A stretch of DNA of 64,000 nucleotides from Arthrobacter sp. 9AX (GCF_902506095.1 NZ_LR733293.1:3202487-3266486), one strand, 5' to 3'. Counted from the first letter of the stretch, positions 16,003 to 25,862 are shown. Translations and numbers: made by a program. Notes: a model not told the origin generated them from the sequence alone.

Positions 16003-16725
16003 CTAGACACCTGCCTTCGGGGCCAGGAGGGCCTTCACCAGTGCCGCCGGAGCGATCTCGTCGAGGGGCAGGCCGCGGCGTGCTGCCACTGCTGCCGGCT
16101 CTTCGAGGCGCTTTAGGGCATCAACAGTCGCGTGAACGATGTTGATGGCGTTGGAGGAACCGAGCGACTTGGAGAGGATGTCGTGGATGCCCACGCACTC
16201 CAGTACTGCACGGACCGGGCCACCGGCGATAACACCGGTACCGGCGGAAGCCGGACGCAGCATTACAACGCCTGCGGCGGCCTCACCCTGAACGCGGTGC
16301 GGGATGGTGTTGCCAACGCGGGGAACGCGGAAGAAGGACTTCTTGGCCTCTTCAACGCCCTTCGCGATTGCGGCAGGAACTTCCTTAGCCTTGCCGTAGC
16401 CAACGCCGACCATACCGTTGCCGTCACCGACGACGACCAGGGCGGTGAAGCTGAAGCGCCGACCACCCTTGACCACCTTGGAGACGCGGTTGATGGTGAC
16501 AACGCGCTCTACGAACTGGCTCTTCTCGGCTTCACGGCCGCCGTCGCGGCCGCCACGGCCACCACGGTCGCCGCGGCCCTGGCCACGGTCGCCACGCTCG
16601 CCGCGACGAGCGCCGCCACGGCGGTCGTCGGCAGCTGCGGGAGCAGTGGTCTCAGCGGCAGCTACGGCTTCAGTAGCCTTCTGATCTGCAGACACAGTGT
16701 CCTTTTCCTTGTTTGCTTCCGTCAC
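16003..16725 (-). CDS. rpsE: 30S ribosomal protein S5, with RG-rich N-terminal extension
   Basis: S5 helps decoding accuracy and forms the mRNA entry channel with S3 and S4. The protein is 240 aa, about 75 longer than the E. coli form. The core (from about residue 70) has [36 protein letters not shown] and [19 protein letters not shown]. The extension (1-68) is Ala/Glu-rich and then contains a run of Arg-Gly and Asp-Arg-Gly units, disordered and basic, like an RNA-binding RGG region. Extended S5 is known in actinobacteria. It overlaps rplR by 4 bp. Confidence 0.97.
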   Translation of the reverse strand: MTEANKEKDTVSADQKATEAVAAAETTAPAAADDRRGGARRGERGDRGQGRGDRGGRGGRDGGREAEKSQFVERVVTINRVSKVVKGGRRFSFTALVVVGDGNGMVGVGYGKAKEVPAAIAKGVEEAKKSFFRVPRVGNTIPHRVQGEAAAGVVMLRPASAGTGVIAGGPVRAVLECVGIHDILSKSLGSSNAINIVHATVDALKRLEEPAAVAARRGLPLDEIAPAALVKALLAPKAGV

Positions 16726-17105
16726 AGTGACAGCCCACCTTCACGTGCGCCGTCAGCGACGGCGGCGATCCGGCCGTGGTACTTGTTACCACCGCGGTCG
16801 AAGACAACAGCTTCGATACCGGCAGCCTTGGCACGCTCTGCGACGAGTTCGCCAACGCGCTTGGCCTTGGCAGTCTTGTCGCCGTCGAATGCACGAAGGT
16901 CGGCTTCCAGAGTGGAGGCGCTCGCTACGGTCAGGCCCTTGGTGTCATCGACAACCTGGACGAATACGTGGCGTGCGGAGCGGTTGACGACCAGACGAGG
17001 ACGTACAGCCGTACCGGAGATGCGCTTACGGATACGAAGCTGGCGGCGGCTGCGCGAAGCAGACTTGCTCTTGTTCGTACGCTTCTTGTTAATTGAGATG
17101 GCCAT
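16722..17105 (-). CDS. rplR: 50S ribosomal protein L18
   Basis: Binds 5S rRNA together with L5 in the central protuberance, 127 aa. The basic N-terminus (residues 1-30) precedes the core [20 protein letters not shown] and ends with [20 protein letters not shown] and AREGGLSL, all canonical. Its stop overlaps the rpsE start (ATGA-type coupling) and rplF lies 2 bp upstream, so translation through this part of the spc operon is probably coupled. Confidence 0.98.
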   Translation of the reverse strand: MAISINKKRTNKSKSASRSRRQLRIRKRISGTAVRPRLVVNRSARHVFVQVVDDTKGLTVASASTLEADLRAFDGDKTAKAKRVGELVAERAKAAGIEAVVFDRGGNKYHGRIAAVADGAREGGLSL

Positions 17106-17107
17106 GG

Positions 17108-17644
17108 TTACTTACCAGCCTTTCCGACCTTGCGGCGGATGACTTCGCCGGCGTAACGGATGCCCTTGCCCTTGTAGGGGTCCGGCTTCCGCAGCTTGCG
17201 AATGTTGGCAGCAACCTCGCCGACCTGCTGCTTGTTGATACCTGAAACAGAGAGCTTGGTCGGGGTCTCAACTGCAAAGGTGATGCCCTCCGGTGCGGAG
17301 ACATTGACCGGGTGGCTGTAACCGAGAGCGAACTCAAGGTCAGATCCCTTGGCCTGAACGCGGTAACCGGTACCAACGATTTCAAGCTTCTTCTCGTAGC
17401 CCTTGGTAACGCCCTCGATCATGTTGGAGATCAGGGTGCGGGTCAGGCCGTGGAGTGAACGGGAGGCGCGCTCGTCGTTCGGGCGGGCGACAGTCAGGGT
17501 GTCTGCTTCCAGGGTGACCTCGATCGGGCTGGCCACAGTGTGGTTCAGCTCGCCCTTGGATCCCTTGACGCTGACGACAGAGCCGTCAACCTTGACCTCA
17601 ACGCCGGCAGGAACGGTGATGGGGAGACGTCCAATACGTGACAT
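17108..17644 (-). CDS. rplF: 50S ribosomal protein L6
   Basis: L6 lies near the factor-binding site at the base of the L7/L12 stalk. The 178-aa sequence starts [20 protein letters not shown] and holds the two tandem L6 folds; conserved parts are [19 protein letters not shown] and the C-terminal [19 protein letters not shown]. Length and motifs are standard. It is between rpsH (18 bp) and rplR (2 bp) in the spc operon. Confidence 0.98.
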   Translation of the reverse strand: MSRIGRLPITVPAGVEVKVDGSVVSVKGSKGELNHTVASPIEVTLEADTLTVARPNDERASRSLHGLTRTLISNMIEGVTKGYEKKLEIVGTGYRVQAKGSDLEFALGYSHPVNVSAPEGITFAVETPTKLSVSGINKQQVGEVAANIRKLRKPDPYKGKGIRYAGEVIRRKVGKAGK

Positions 17645-17662
17645 TATTCTCTTCCTTTCCCG

Positions 17663-18061
17663 TTACCAGACGTAAGCGAGGACTTCGCCGCCCACGCCCT
17701 TCTTGCCGGCCTGCTTGTCAGTCAGGAGGCCGGAAGAGGTGGACAGGATTGCGACACCCAGGCCACCCAGCACGTGCGGCAGGTTGGTGGACTTTGCGTA
17801 AACACGCAGGCCCGGCTTGGAAATACGACGAACACCAGCGATTGAACGCTCGCGGTTCGGTCCGAACTTGAGCTCGATGGTCAGCTTCTTGCCAACCTCA
17901 GCGTCTTCTTCCTTCCAGCCGGCGATGAAGCCTTCGGCCTTGAGGATGTCAGCAACGCGTGCCTTGAGCTTGCTGTACGGCATGGACACGGAATCGTGGT
18001 ATGCCGAGTTTGCATTGCGCAGACGCGTAAGCATGTCTGCGACAGGATCTGTCATTGTCAT
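17663..18061 (-). CDS. rpsH: 30S ribosomal protein S8
   Basis: Primary 16S rRNA-binding protein of 132 aa; in E. coli S8 represses its own operon through the rplE region. Conserved segments are [20 protein letters not shown] at the start, [18 protein letters not shown] and [16 protein letters not shown], and GGEVLAYVW at the end. rpsN (S14), which often lies between rplE and rpsH, is absent here: the 88-bp gap to rplE holds no such reading frame. S14 must be encoded elsewhere. Confidence 0.98.
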   Translation of the reverse strand: MTMTDPVADMLTRLRNANSAYHDSVSMPYSKLKARVADILKAEGFIAGWKEEDAEVGKKLTIELKFGPNRERSIAGVRRISKPGLRVYAKSTNLPHVLGGLGVAILSTSSGLLTDKQAGKKGVGGEVLAYVW

Positions 18062-18149
18062 GGTGGGCTCTTGCCCTTCCTCATAACGGTTTCCGCGGTG
18101 CCGCTTCCACAGGTGGGAGCCGTACCGCCGGACCTTTTACGTAGTTAGA

Positions 18150-18731
18150 TTAGTCTTCGGCCTTGAACGGGAAACCAAGCGCCTTGAGCAGCGCGCGGCC
18201 TTCGTCATCGGTCTTGGCAGTGGTGACAACCGTGATGTCCATACCGCGGACGCGGTCGATCTTGTCCTGGTCGATCTCGTGGAACATAACCTGCTCGGTC
18301 AGACCGAAGGTGTAGTTGCCGTTACCGTCGAACTGCTTGCCGGAGAGACCACGGAAGTCCCTGATGCGGGGCAGTGCGAGGGTCACGAGGCGGTCCAGGA
18401 ATTCCCACATGCGGTCGCCACGGAGGGTAGCGTGTGCACCGATGGGCATACCTTCGCGCAGCTTGAACTGTGCGATGGACTTGCGGGCCTTGGTTACCTG
18501 CGGCTTCTGGCCGGTGATCTGGGTCAGGTCGCGGACAGCGCCGTCGATCAGCTTGGAGTCCTTGGCGGCATCTCCAACACCCATGTTCACAACGACCTTG
18601 ACCAGGCGGGGAACCTGGTTGACGTTCTGGTACTTGAATTCCTCAATGAGCGTGCTCTTGATGGAATCGGCGTACTTGGTCTTCAGACGAGGAACGATCT
18701 TCGTTGCCGGAGTCTCGAGAGTCTCAGTCAT
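18150..18731 (-). CDS. rplE: 50S ribosomal protein L5
   Basis: L5 binds 5S rRNA and contacts S13 and the P-site tRNA across the subunit interface. It is 193 aa with an additional 12 N-terminal residues relative to the common 180-aa form. Conserved parts are [37 protein letters not shown] and [20 protein letters not shown], then [19 protein letters not shown]. Its ATG overlaps the rplX stop (TAATG), indicating coupling. rpsN does not follow. Confidence 0.98.
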   Translation of the reverse strand: MTETLETPATKIVPRLKTKYADSIKSTLIEEFKYQNVNQVPRLVKVVVNMGVGDAAKDSKLIDGAVRDLTQITGQKPQVTKARKSIAQFKLREGMPIGAHATLRGDRMWEFLDRLVTLALPRIRDFRGLSGKQFDGNGNYTFGLTEQVMFHEIDQDKIDRVRGMDITVVTTAKTDDEGRALLKALGFPFKAED

Positions 18732-19090
18732 TAGATGTCCTTCCCTGAGCTCTTGGCCACGCGGATGCGCACTTCGCGCTGCTTGCCGTTGCGCTCAACG
18801 GTTTCAGTGCGGAAGCCAACGCGGGTGGGCTTCTTGGTGGAGGGGTCTACCAGAGCCACGTTGGAGATGTGGATCGAAGCTTCAACAACCTCGATGCCAC
18901 CGGTCTTGGTGCCGCGCTGCGACTGACCGACCTTGGTGTGCTTGGTGACGCGGTTGATGCCTTCAACCAACACGCGGTTGGTCTCGGGGAACACGCGCAG
19001 GACCTTGCCCTGCTTGCCGCGGTCGCCGCCGCGCTCAGCCTTGGCGCCAGTGATGACCTGAACGAGGTCACCCTTCTTGATCTTAGCCAT
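18731..19090 (-). CDS. rplX: 50S ribosomal protein L24
   Basis: L24 nucleates 50S assembly by binding the 5' end of 23S rRNA. It is 119 aa, a little longer than the usual 103. The KOW domain is visible at the N-terminus: [20 protein letters not shown] then [20 protein letters not shown] and THISNVAL-like [20 protein letters not shown]. It lies between rplN (3 bp) and rplE (overlapping) in the spc operon. Confidence 0.98.
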   Translation of the reverse strand: MAKIKKGDLVQVITGAKAERGGDRGKQGKVLRVFPETNRVLVEGINRVTKHTKVGQSQRGTKTGGIEVVEASIHISNVALVDPSTKKPTRVGFRTETVERNGKQREVRIRVAKSSGKDI

Positions 19091-19093
19091 GGA

Positions 19094-19462
19094 CTAGAGC
19101 ACCTCCGGAGCCAGAGAAACGATCTTCATGAACTTCTTGTCACGCAGTTCACGACCAACCGGTCCGAAGATACGGGTACCGCGGGGGTCACCGTCGCCCT
19201 TCAGGATTACAGCTGCGTTCTCGTCAAACTTGATGTAGGAACCATCCGCACGGCGGCGTTCCTTCTTGGTACGGACGATGACTGCCTTGACAACATCGCC
19301 CTTCTTTACGTTGCCGCCCGGGATTGCATCCTTGACGGTGGCGACAATGACGTCACCGATGCCTGCGTAGCGACGACCGGATCCACCGAGAACGCGAATG
19401 GTAAGGATTTCCTTAGCACCCGTGTTGTCGGCGACCTTGAGCCGCGACTCCTGCTGAATCAC
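19094..19462 (-). CDS. rplN: 50S ribosomal protein L14
   Basis: L14 contacts the 30S subunit (bridge B5/B8) and RsfS-type silencing factors. The 122-aa sequence is canonical: [60 protein letters not shown] and [20 protein letters not shown]. It is the first gene of the separately promoted spc operon here; a long untranslated region and repeats separate it from rpsQ. A -10 candidate lies at 19711-19716, which would give a leader of about 240 nt. Confidence 0.98.
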   Translation of the reverse strand: MIQQESRLKVADNTGAKEILTIRVLGGSGRRYAGIGDVIVATVKDAIPGGNVKKGDVVKAVIVRTKKERRRADGSYIKFDENAAVILKGDGDPRGTRIFGPVGRELRDKKFMKIVSLAPEVL

Positions 19463-19710
19463 TATTTACTCCTTGCGTCGCGCCGGTTCTCAGACCGAAA
19501 ATCTTCCTACGGAATGAGCCTTGCGGAACGGTTGATCGGGGTGTCTCTTGACCTGCCTGGATTTTGCCAGACCAGGCCTAAACGCCCGTGCCAGAAGCAG
19601 TTGCTCCCATCCGGTCCAGGACTGCTCCTGGGCGCAAGGGGGCACTATGCTGTGGCACGCTTGTTTACGAGTTTGATGACGGCGCGCGAAAGGCGCCATA
19701 CAAACTCAAA

Positions 19711-19716
19711 ATCTTA
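19711..19716 (-). promoter_or_regulatory. Candidate rplN (spc operon) -10 box
   Basis: On the - strand TAAGAT sits within CGTGCTAAGATTTTG. The same context, with two substitutions, occurs before rpsL (CGTGCTAGAATTTTG). A clear -35 box is not visible. It would start an rplN leader of about 240 nt. Confidence 0.45.
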
Positions 19717-19770
19717 GCACGTTTTCCGCCCATCCCCATATCACCGCTGGGCGCTCCCCCGCAAGGCGTC

Positions 19771-19992
19771 CGACGGCGTCACGCACGGCCGCCTTTTGGC
19801 CCACCCTTGGTGCCCGCCACCCGTGGCCCCATGGGGACGCTCTCTCACTTAATGCGCCCTTTCGGCTCACGCTCGCTCACTTTCCTTAGAGAAGTGAGAG
19901 AGCGACGGCCAAAAACCGGCATTAAGTGAGAGAGCGTCGGGGGACGGACGACGGCGTCACGCACGGCAGCCTTTTGGCCCACCCTGGGTGCC
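19771..19992. repeat. Pair of 44-bp direct repeats flanking the nested inverted repeats
   Basis: 19771-19814 and 19949-19992 match at 42 of 44 positions by eye (core CGGCGTCACGCACGGC then CCTTTTGGCCCACCCT). They flank the CGCTCTCTCACTTAA repeat cluster on both sides, 134 bp apart. This resembles either a duplicated flank or the ends of a small mobile unit. Confidence 0.7.
19836..19938. repeat. Nested BIME-like inverted-repeat cluster, copy 1
   Basis: The outer arms are a perfect 20-bp inverted repeat, 19836-19855 (GACGCTCTCTCACTTAATGC) and 19919-19938. The inner arms, 19870-19882 and 19892-19904, are CGCTCGCTCACTT and AAGTGAGAGAGCG with one mismatch and a TCCTT-containing loop. A related cluster with the same order of motifs is at 50218-50381. 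Confidence 0.85.
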
Positions 19993-20073
19993 ACTCCCCC
20001 GCAACGTCGGGGACCCGGCGTCGTCCGTCCGCCAAAAGCAAGCCCGGCGTGACGGGAAGCGGGCTAAAAACGA

Positions 20074-20106
20074 GGAAGCCCCCGCTCCAGTGGAGAAGGG
20101 GCTTCC
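20074..20106 (-). terminator. Intrinsic terminator after rpsQ
   Basis: Arms GGAAGCCCC and GGGGCTTCC pair over 9 bp, with an additional CTCCA/TGGAG inner stem, and TCGTTTTT follows on the - strand. It begins 17 bp after the rpsQ stop and ends the S10 transcript before the repeat region. Confidence 0.8.
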
Positions 20107-20122
20107 GGCTAAGCAGCAGGTG

Positions 20123-20428
20123 CTACTTGGCCTTCTCGAGGATTTCCACGAGCCGCCAGTTCTTGGTGGCGGACAGTGGACGGGTCTCGGCGATGACAAC
20201 GAGGTCGCCGATGCCGGCGGTGTTGTTCTCGTCGTGTGCCTTGACCTTGGAGGTACGGCGGATGACCTTGCCGTACAGCGCGTGCTTCACGCGGTCTTCA
20301 ACCTGGACAACGATGGTCTTTTCCATCTTGTCCGAGACCACGTAGCCGCGACGCGTCTTGCGGTAACCGCGCTGCTCAGCCGTGGCTGCGGTAGCAGTTT
20401 CCGTCACGTTCTGGTCCTTTTCACTCAC
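20123..20428 (-). CDS. rpsQ: 30S ribosomal protein S17
   Basis: Primary 16S rRNA-binding OB-fold protein, 101 aa, slightly longer than the usual 85 because of an acidic/Ala-rich first 20 residues ([19 protein letters not shown]). The core has [39 protein letters not shown] and [20 protein letters not shown]. It ends the S10 operon here and is followed by a strong terminator instead of rplN. Its start overlaps the rpmC stop. Confidence 0.97.
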   Translation of the reverse strand: MSEKDQNVTETATAATAEQRGYRKTRRGYVVSDKMEKTIVVQVEDRVKHALYGKVIRRTSKVKAHDENNTAGIGDLVVIAETRPLSATKNWRLVEILEKAK

Positions 20429-20754
20429 TTGGCATCCTCCTCGGTCTCAACCGTTTCAGCCGGCTCGGCCTTCTTGGTTGCAGCCTTCTTGGACTTCTTC
20501 TCTTCTTTGGCTTCCACAACAGGTGCGGCAACCTCAGCACGAATGCCCAGCTCGCGCTCACGGAGAACGGTGTAGATGCGGGCGATGTCCTTCTTTACCG
20601 CGCGCAGCCGACCATGGTTCTCCAGCTGTCCGGTGGCGGACTGGAAACGCAGGTTGAACAGCTCTTCCTTGGCCTTGCGGAGTTCTTCAACGAGACGCTC
20701 GTTGTCGAAACCGTCCAGCTGTGCGGGAGCCAGATCCTTGGATCCTACTGCCAT
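20425..20754 (-). CDS. rpmC: 50S ribosomal protein L29, extended
   Basis: L29 lies at the tunnel exit next to L23 and is part of the docking platform for exit-site factors. The core (residues 1-75) has [39 protein letters not shown] and [13 protein letters not shown]. The protein is 109 aa against a usual 60-75; the added C-terminal tail is Lys/Glu/Ala-rich ([18 protein letters not shown]). It overlaps rpsQ by 4 bp. Confidence 0.96.
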   Translation of the reverse strand: MAVGSKDLAPAQLDGFDNERLVEELRKAKEELFNLRFQSATGQLENHGRLRAVKKDIARIYTVLRERELGIRAEVAAPVVEAKEEKKSKKAATKKAEPAETVETEEDAK

Positions 20755-20756
20755 TT

Positions 20757-21173
20757 CTATTCACCACCTTCGCGACGCAGAATGCGTGCCTTCAACGGGA
20801 GCTTGTGGATTGCCAGGCGCAGTGCCTCGCGAGCTACCGATTCTTCGACGCCGGAGATCTCAAAGAGAACCCGACCCGGCTTGACGTTTGCGACCCACCA
20901 TTCCGGTGAACCCTTACCGGAACCCATGCGGGTTTCGGCAGGCTTCTTGGTGAGGGGACGGTCCGGGTAGATGTTGATCCAGACCTTACCGCCACGCTTG
21001 ATGTGGCGGGTCATCGCGATACGGGCGGATTCGATCTGACGGTTCGTGACGTATGCCGGGCTCAGGGCCTGGATGCCGTACTCACCGAAGGTGACCTTGG
21101 TGCCGCCCGTAGCAGCGCCGGAACGACCCGGGTGGTGCTGCTTACGGTGCTTGACTCGACGTGGGATAAGCAT
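20757..21173 (-). CDS. rplP: 50S ribosomal protein L16
   Basis: L16 organises the A-site tRNA elbow contact and is needed for late 50S assembly. The 138-aa sequence begins [19 protein letters not shown] and has [20 protein letters not shown], then [20 protein letters not shown] and [19 protein letters not shown]. The Arg-loop segment around [11 protein letters not shown] is intact. It lies between rpsC (touching) and rpmC (2 bp). Confidence 0.98.
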   Translation of the reverse strand: MLIPRRVKHRKQHHPGRSGAATGGTKVTFGEYGIQALSPAYVTNRQIESARIAMTRHIKRGGKVWINIYPDRPLTKKPAETRMGSGKGSPEWWVANVKPGRVLFEISGVEESVAREALRLAIHKLPLKARILRREGGE

Positions 21174-22004
21174 TTAAGCCTGTCCTCCTTCTGCTGCGGG
21201 AGCAGCAGCTTCAGCTGCCGGAGCCTCGGCAGCAGGAGCTGCTTCAGCGGCCGGACGGTCGTTGCGACGGCGGCGGTCACCACGGTCAGCGCCACCCGGG
21301 CGGCCCGGACGGTCGCCGGAGCGTCCGCGGGACGGGGCGGAAGCGGCCTGCTGGGCCAGTTCCTTGGCGGTGACGTCACCCTTGTAGATCCAAACCTTCA
21401 CACCGATACGGCCGAAGGTGGTCTTGGCTTCGTAGAAGCCGTAGTCGATGTTCGCGCGGAGGGTGTGCAGGGGCACACGGCCTTCGCGGTAGAACTCCGA
21501 GCGGGACATTTCAGCGCCACCCAGTCGACCCGAGCAGGCAATACGGATGCCCTTGGCACCTGCACGCTGCGCGGACTGCATGGCCTTCTTCATGGCGCGG
21601 CGGAAAGCCACACGTGAAGTCAGCTGCTCAGCAACGCCCTGGGCAACAAGCTGTGCTTCCATCTCGGGGTTCTTGACCTCGAGGATGTTCAGCTGGACCT
21701 GCTTGCCGGTGAGCTTTTCGAGCTCGCCGCGGATGCGGTCTGCTTCTGCTCCACGGCGGCCGATGACGATGCCCGGGCGGGCCGTGTGGATGTCCACGCG
21801 GACACGGTCACGGGTGCGCTCGATCTCAACCTTGGCGATACCGGCGCGCTCCATGCCTGTAGACATGAGCTGGCGGATGCGGATGTCTTCGCGAACGAAG
21901 TCCTTGTACCGCTGGCCGGCCTTGGTGCTGTCAGCGAACCAGTGCGATACGTGATCGGTGGTGATGCCGAGTCGGAACCCGTGCGGGTTTACTTTCTGTC
22001 CCAC
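21174..22004 (-). CDS. rpsC: 30S ribosomal protein S3, with Ala/Pro/Glu tail
   Basis: S3 forms the mRNA entry tunnel and helicase site with S4 and S5. Domains: N-terminal part [20 protein letters not shown], type II KH domain with [21 protein letters not shown] (near residues 75-96) and the C-terminal domain with [20 protein letters not shown]. The 276-aa length exceeds the E. coli 233; the tail from about residue 225 is Arg/Gly-rich, then repeats of Ala-Pro-Ala-Glu. It directly abuts rplV and rplP. Confidence 0.98.
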   Translation of the reverse strand: MGQKVNPHGFRLGITTDHVSHWFADSTKAGQRYKDFVREDIRIRQLMSTGMERAGIAKVEIERTRDRVRVDIHTARPGIVIGRRGAEADRIRGELEKLTGKQVQLNILEVKNPEMEAQLVAQGVAEQLTSRVAFRRAMKKAMQSAQRAGAKGIRIACSGRLGGAEMSRSEFYREGRVPLHTLRANIDYGFYEAKTTFGRIGVKVWIYKGDVTAKELAQQAASAPSRGRSGDRPGRPGGADRGDRRRRNDRPAAEAAPAAEAPAAEAAAPAAEGGQA

Positions 22005-22370
22005 TTAGCGAGCCTCCTCTTTCTCCGGGGTAGCGACTACCACGGTGATGTGGCTGGTGCGCTTCTTGATCTGAAATGCACGACCCTGGGCACGCGGCTG
22101 GAACCGCTTCATGGTCGGGCCTTCATCAACAAACGCTTCGCTGATGATGAGGTCGCCTTCGTCAAACGCCACGCCGTCGCGGTCCGCGAGGACCCGGGCG
22201 TTGGAGATTGCCGACTGAACTACCTTGAATACCGGCTCCGAAGCTGCCTGCGGGGCAAACTTCAGAATTGCCAGAGCCTCATTCGCTTGCAATCCACGAA
22301 CAAGGTTGACGACGCGCCGGGCCTTCATAGGCGTTACGCGGATGTGACGCGCAATTGCCTTGGCTTCCAT
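22005..22370 (-). CDS. rplV: 50S ribosomal protein L22
   Basis: L22 lines the exit tunnel with its beta hairpin, the site of macrolide-resistance changes. The 121-aa sequence shows [33 protein letters not shown] [16 protein letters not shown] and the hairpin segment [20 protein letters not shown], which matches the common wild-type form without insertion or deletion. It touches rpsC and lies 38 bp after rpsS. Confidence 0.98.
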   Translation of the reverse strand: MEAKAIARHIRVTPMKARRVVNLVRGLQANEALAILKFAPQAASEPVFKVVQSAISNARVLADRDGVAFDEGDLIISEAFVDEGPTMKRFQPRAQGRAFQIKKRTSHITVVVATPEKEEAR

Positions 22371-22408
22371 TGCTTTCCTTCTCTCGTCTTTGACGTAAGT
22401 GCAGGCGC

Positions 22409-22690
22409 CTAGCGGCGCTTGCCCTTACGGTCGTCCTTGACATGGCCGCGGAATGTCCGCGTGGGAGCGAATTCGCCGAGCTTGTGCCCGACCATCGACT
22501 CAGTGACAAACACCGGGATGTGCTTGCGTCCGTCGTGTACGGCGATCGTGTGCCCAAGCATGTCGGGGATGATCATCGAACGGCGGGACCAGGTCTTGAT
22601 GACGTTCTTGGTGCCCTTTTCGTTTTCCCTGGCTACCTTCACAAAGAGGTGCTGGTCAACGAAAGGACCTTTTTTCAGGCTGCGTGGCAT
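22409..22690 (-). CDS. rpsS: 30S ribosomal protein S19
   Basis: S19 sits in the 30S head beside S13 and bridges to the 50S subunit. The 93-aa sequence is canonical: [39 protein letters not shown] and [18 protein letters not shown], with a lysine-rich end. It lies between rplB (12 bp) and rplV (38 bp) in the S10 operon. No odd features. Confidence 0.98.
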   Translation of the reverse strand: MPRSLKKGPFVDQHLFVKVARENEKGTKNVIKTWSRRSMIIPDMLGHTIAVHDGRKHIPVFVTESMVGHKLGEFAPTRTFRGHVKDDRKGKRR

Positions 22691-22702
22691 GTGTCCAGGC
22701 TC

Positions 22703-23542
22703 CTATCGCTTGTTCTTGCCAGTACGACGGCGACGAACAATAAGCTTGTCGCTCTCTTTGTTGGGGCGGCGCGTACGGCCTTCGCGCTTACCGTTCGGGT
22801 TGACGGGGTTACGTCCACCGGACGTCTTACCCTCACCACCACCGTGCGGGTGGTCAACCGGGTTCATGGCGACACCACGGACGGTCGGGCGAACGCCCTT
22901 CCAGCGCATACGGCCGGCCTTGCCCCAGTTGATGTTCGACTGCTCGGCGTTGCCGACCTCGCCGACGGTTGCGCGGCAGCGCACGTCAACGTTGCGGATT
23001 TCGCCGGAGGGCAGACGCAGCTGGGCGAACCGGCCTTCCTTGGCAACAAGCTGGATGGACGCACCAGCGGAGCGGCCCATCTTGGCGCCACCGCCCGGAC
23101 GCAGTTCCACCGCGTGGATAACGGTACCCACGGGGATGTTGCGCAGGGGCAGGTTGTTGCCAGGCTTGATGTCAGCGTTGGCGCCGGCCTCTACGAAGTC
23201 ACCCTGGGAGAGCTTGTTCGGGGCGATGATGTAACGCTTGGTGCCATCAACGTAGTGCAGGAGGGCGATGCGGGCCGTACGGTTCGGATCGTACTCAATT
23301 TCAGCAACGCGGGCGTCAACGCCGTCCTTGTCGTGGCGACGGAAGTCGATCAGACGGTACTGGCGCTTGTGTCCGCCACCCTTGTGACGGGTGGTGATCT
23401 TACCGGTGTTGTTACGGCCGCCCTTTTTGGGGAGGGGACGTACCAACGACTTTTCCGGCGTCGACCGCGTGATTTCAATGAAGTCCGCTACGCTCGAGCC
23501 GCGACGGCCCGGGGTAGTCGGCTTGTATTTACGGATTCCCAT
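22703..23542 (-). CDS. rplB: 50S ribosomal protein L2
   Basis: L2 supports the peptidyl-transferase centre and subunit association. The 279-aa protein has the conserved RNA-binding domain ([18 protein letters not shown]), [20 protein letters not shown] and the universally conserved His-containing end [20 protein letters not shown]. The basic C-terminus ends in RTGKNKR. It is preceded by rplW (29 bp) and followed by rpsS (12 bp). Everything appears normal. Confidence 0.99.
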   Translation of the reverse strand: MGIRKYKPTTPGRRGSSVADFIEITRSTPEKSLVRPLPKKGGRNNTGKITTRHKGGGHKRQYRLIDFRRHDKDGVDARVAEIEYDPNRTARIALLHYVDGTKRYIIAPNKLSQGDFVEAGANADIKPGNNLPLRNIPVGTVIHAVELRPGGGAKMGRSAGASIQLVAKEGRFAQLRLPSGEIRNVDVRCRATVGEVGNAEQSNINWGKAGRMRWKGVRPTVRGVAMNPVDHPHGGGEGKTSGGRNPVNPNGKREGRTRRPNKESDKLIVRRRRTGKNKR

Positions 23543-23571
23543 AATTTATTTCCTCGTTAAAGTGGTCTCCG

Positions 23572-23877
23572 CTACGCGAGCGGACCGCCGAAGATGTCGA
23601 TAGTGCCTTCTTTGAGGGTGACAATCGCACGCTTGGTGTTCTTGCGGGTACCCCATCCGAATTTGGTGCGCTTGCGCTTACCGGCACGGTTGATGGTGTT
23701 GATCGATTCGACCTTGACGGAGAAGATTTTCTCCACGGCCAGCTTGATCTCGGTCTTGTTCGAGCGGGGGTCCACCAGGAAGGTGTACTTGCCCTCGTCG
23801 ATCAGGCCGTAGCTCTTTTCCGACACGACGGGTGCAAGCACGACGTCGCGGGGATCCTTGATGGTGGCTGCACTCAC
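23572..23877 (-). CDS. rplW: 50S ribosomal protein L23
   Basis: L23 at the tunnel exit is the docking site for trigger factor and SRP. The 101-aa sequence has [19 protein letters not shown], the conserved [18 protein letters not shown] and [19 protein letters not shown]. The Glu in VSEKSY that contacts trigger factor in E. coli is present. Its start overlaps the rplD stop by 4 bp, so the two are coupled. Confidence 0.98.
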   Translation of the reverse strand: MSAATIKDPRDVVLAPVVSEKSYGLIDEGKYTFLVDPRSNKTEIKLAVEKIFSVKVESINTINRAGKRKRTKFGWGTRKNTKRAIVTLKEGTIDIFGGPLA

Positions 23878-24497
23878 TTGGCATCCTCCTCGTTCTTTGC
23901 CACTGCCTTGCCGGCAACGAATGCTTCGTAGGCAGCCTTGGTGAAGACAACGTCATCAGACACGAGAACGTCGTAGGTGTTCAGCTGGTCTGCGTACAGA
24001 ACGTGAACACCGCCGAGGTTGCGCACGGACAGTGCAGCAACGTCGTTGGCGCGCTCGATGACAACCAGCAGGTTCTTGCGGTCGGAAACGCCGCGCAGCG
24101 TTGCCAGTGCAGTCTTGGCGGACGGCTTGGTGCCTTCAACCAGTTCGGCCACAACGTGGATGCGGCCGTTGCGTGCCCGGTCAGACAGTGCGCCGCGCAG
24201 TGCAGCAGCAATCATCTTCTTGGGGGTGCGCTGGCTGTAGTCACGCGGGGTGGGACCGTGGACAACGCCACCGCCGGTCATGTGAGGAGCACGGATGGAA
24301 CCCTGACGGGCGCGGCCGGTACCCTTCTGCTTGAACGGCTTGCGGCCTGCACCGGAAACTTCAGCGCGGGTCTTGGTCTTGTGGGTACCCTGGCGAGCAG
24401 CAGCAAGCTGAGCAACGACGACCTGGTGCAGCAGCGGCACGTTGGTCTGAACGTCGAAGATTTCTGCAGGCAGGTCAACCTGGACAGTGTTAGCCAT
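23874..24497 (-). CDS. rplD: 50S ribosomal protein L4
   Basis: L4 lines the exit tunnel and in E. coli also represses the S10 operon through the leader RNA and RNase E. The 207-aa protein has the tunnel loop [20 protein letters not shown] and [20 protein letters not shown]; the loop matches the usual drug-sensitive form. The globular part ends with [20 protein letters not shown]. It is 4 bp after rplC and overlaps rplW. Confidence 0.98.
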   Translation of the reverse strand: MANTVQVDLPAEIFDVQTNVPLLHQVVVAQLAAARQGTHKTKTRAEVSGAGRKPFKQKGTGRARQGSIRAPHMTGGGVVHGPTPRDYSQRTPKKMIAAALRGALSDRARNGRIHVVAELVEGTKPSAKTALATLRGVSDRKNLLVVIERANDVAALSVRNLGGVHVLYADQLNTYDVLVSDDVVFTKAAYEAFVAGKAVAKNEEDAK

Positions 24498-24501
24498 TGA
24501 A

Positions 24502-25152
24502 CTAGGCTCCCTTCACGGCGGTGCGTACGAGGACGACCTGGCCGCGGGCGCCGGGAACGGCACCCTTGATAAGGAGCAGCGACTTCTCGACGTCAACCGC
24601 GTGGACCGTGAGGTTCAGCGTGGTGTGACGAACGGCGCCCATGCGGCCGGCCATTTTCATGCCCTTGAAGACGCGGCTCGGGGTGGATGCGCCACCGATT
24701 GAACCGGGCTTACGGTGGTTCTTGTGGGCACCGTGGGAAGCTCCAACGCCGTGGAAGCCGTGACGCTTCATAACACCGGCGAAGCCCTTACCCTTGGTGG
24801 TGCCGATGACGTCGATCTTCTGGCCGGCTTCGAAGACCTCTACGGAGAGCTCCTGGCCCAGCTCGTACTCAGCAGCATCTGCGGTACGGAGTTCGACGAC
24901 GTGGCGGCGAGGCGTGACGCCTGCCTTTTCAAAGTGACCAGCCAGCGGCTTGGTGACCTTGCGGGGATCGATCTGGCCGTAGCCGATCTGAACGGCGACG
25001 TAGCCATCAGCTTCTGCGTTGCGCAGCTGGGTGATGACGTTCGAATCTGCCTGGACCACAGTGACGGGGATGAGCTTGTTGTTCTCGTCCCAGACCTGGG
25101 TCATGCCGAGCTTCGTGCCCAGCAGGCCCTTTACGTTACGGGTTGCGGTCAT
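24502..25152 (-). CDS. rplC: 50S ribosomal protein L3
   Basis: L3 nucleates 50S assembly and reaches the peptidyl-transferase centre with its central extension. The 216-aa sequence begins after a few residues with [19 protein letters not shown], and holds [20 protein letters not shown] and [14 protein letters not shown], with the Gln/His methylation region in normal form. It lies 17 bp after rpsJ and 4 bp before rplD. Confidence 0.98.
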   Translation of the reverse strand: MTATRNVKGLLGTKLGMTQVWDENNKLIPVTVVQADSNVITQLRNAEADGYVAVQIGYGQIDPRKVTKPLAGHFEKAGVTPRRHVVELRTADAAEYELGQELSVEVFEAGQKIDVIGTTKGKGFAGVMKRHGFHGVGASHGAHKNHRKPGSIGGASTPSRVFKGMKMAGRMGAVRHTTLNLTVHAVDVEKSLLLIKGAVPGARGQVVLVRTAVKGA

Positions 25153-25169
25153 AGTCTCTCAGCACCTCC

Positions 25170-25478
25170 CTACAGCTTGATTTCGATGTTCACGTCAGCC
25201 GGCAGGTCGAGACGCATGAGCGAGTCAACAGCCTTCGGCGTGGGATCGATGATGTCGATAAGACGCTTGTGCGTGCGCATTTCGAAGTGCTCGCGGCTGT
25301 CCTTGTACTTGTGCGGAGAGCGGATCACGCAGTACACGTTCTTCTCCGTAGGCAGCGGCACGGGGCCCACTACCGTTGCGCCTGCGCGCGTGACCGTCTC
25401 AACGATCTTCCGTGCTGAAGTGTCAATGACCTCGTGGTCGTATGACTTCAGCCGGATGCGGATTTTTTGTCCCGCCAT
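25170..25478 (-). CDS. rpsJ: 30S ribosomal protein S10 (NusE)
   Basis: S10 is a ribosomal protein and, as NusE, the link between NusG and the ribosome or antitermination complexes. The 102-aa sequence is canonical: [40 protein letters not shown] and [20 protein letters not shown]. It heads the S10 operon. Its promoter must lie in 25479-25780, but I see no convincing -35/-10 pair. Confidence 0.99.
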   Translation of the reverse strand: MAGQKIRIRLKSYDHEVIDTSARKIVETVTRAGATVVGPVPLPTEKNVYCVIRSPHKYKDSREHFEMRTHKRLIDIIDPTPKAVDSLMRLDLPADVNIEIKL

Positions 25479-25862
25479 GTCGCCTGACTCTCTTTCAGTA
25501 AATGCTGCTCTGTTTACTTACGTGTTGTATGGCTGCCGAAGCATTTGAAGTCGTAACTACCACCCGCCGCACAAACTGAATCCGGATAAATCCGGGTTCC
25601 TCACCTTGCCGGCGCAACCGACCCCCGCGGTCGGGCGTGTCGCGCTTTTCGCGCATGCACGTCCGCAATTCCTTGGGAGTGGGTTATGTTTGGTCTTCCA
25701 CCTGGACCCTGGCACCCGGCATTATCCGGATCGGGACGCGAAGAAGCGCTTGAACAACTCATCTAGTATGCCGGAATTTGGTTGCAGAAGCGAATCGGCC
25801 CTTGCCTGCGGCCCGTCGGGGCGGTCATTGCCAACGGCAACGCCGGAACGGATGATAGGGGC
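25479..25862. other. Divergent intergenic region rpsJ / beta-glucosidase
   Basis: This 384-bp gap separates the S10 operon (-) from the GH1 gene (+) and should hold both promoters and the rpsJ leader. Read on the - strand there are three small hairpins: CCGACC/GGTCGG near 25620-25640, GCGCG-AAAA-GCGCG near 25645-25660 and AACCCGGATTTATCCGGATT near 25575-25600. Their order resembles an attenuating S10 leader but no E. coli-like L4 target can be claimed. No gene is seen. Confidence 0.5.

Larger units (their letters stand above)
19463..20122. other. 660-bp break between S10 and spc operons
   Basis: No credible gene lies here. In order from the rpsQ side it contains the rpsQ terminator (20074-20106), a pair of 44-bp direct repeats (19771-19814 and 19949-19992), a nested inverted-repeat cluster between them (19836-19938), an AT-richer promoter region (around 19711) and the rplN leader. 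The short open frames in it read through repeat sequence and lack ribosome-binding sites. Confidence 0.7.

Noticed and set aside
19836..19938. CRISPR-like array
   Set aside because: The repeated units are inverted and nested, spacing is irregular, there are no direct repeats of 25-40 bp with unique spacers, and no cas gene is near.
19588..20345. Short + strand open frames in the S10/spc break and over rpsQ
   Set aside because: They run through repeats and the antisense of rpsQ, with no ribosome-binding site or codon bias of their own.
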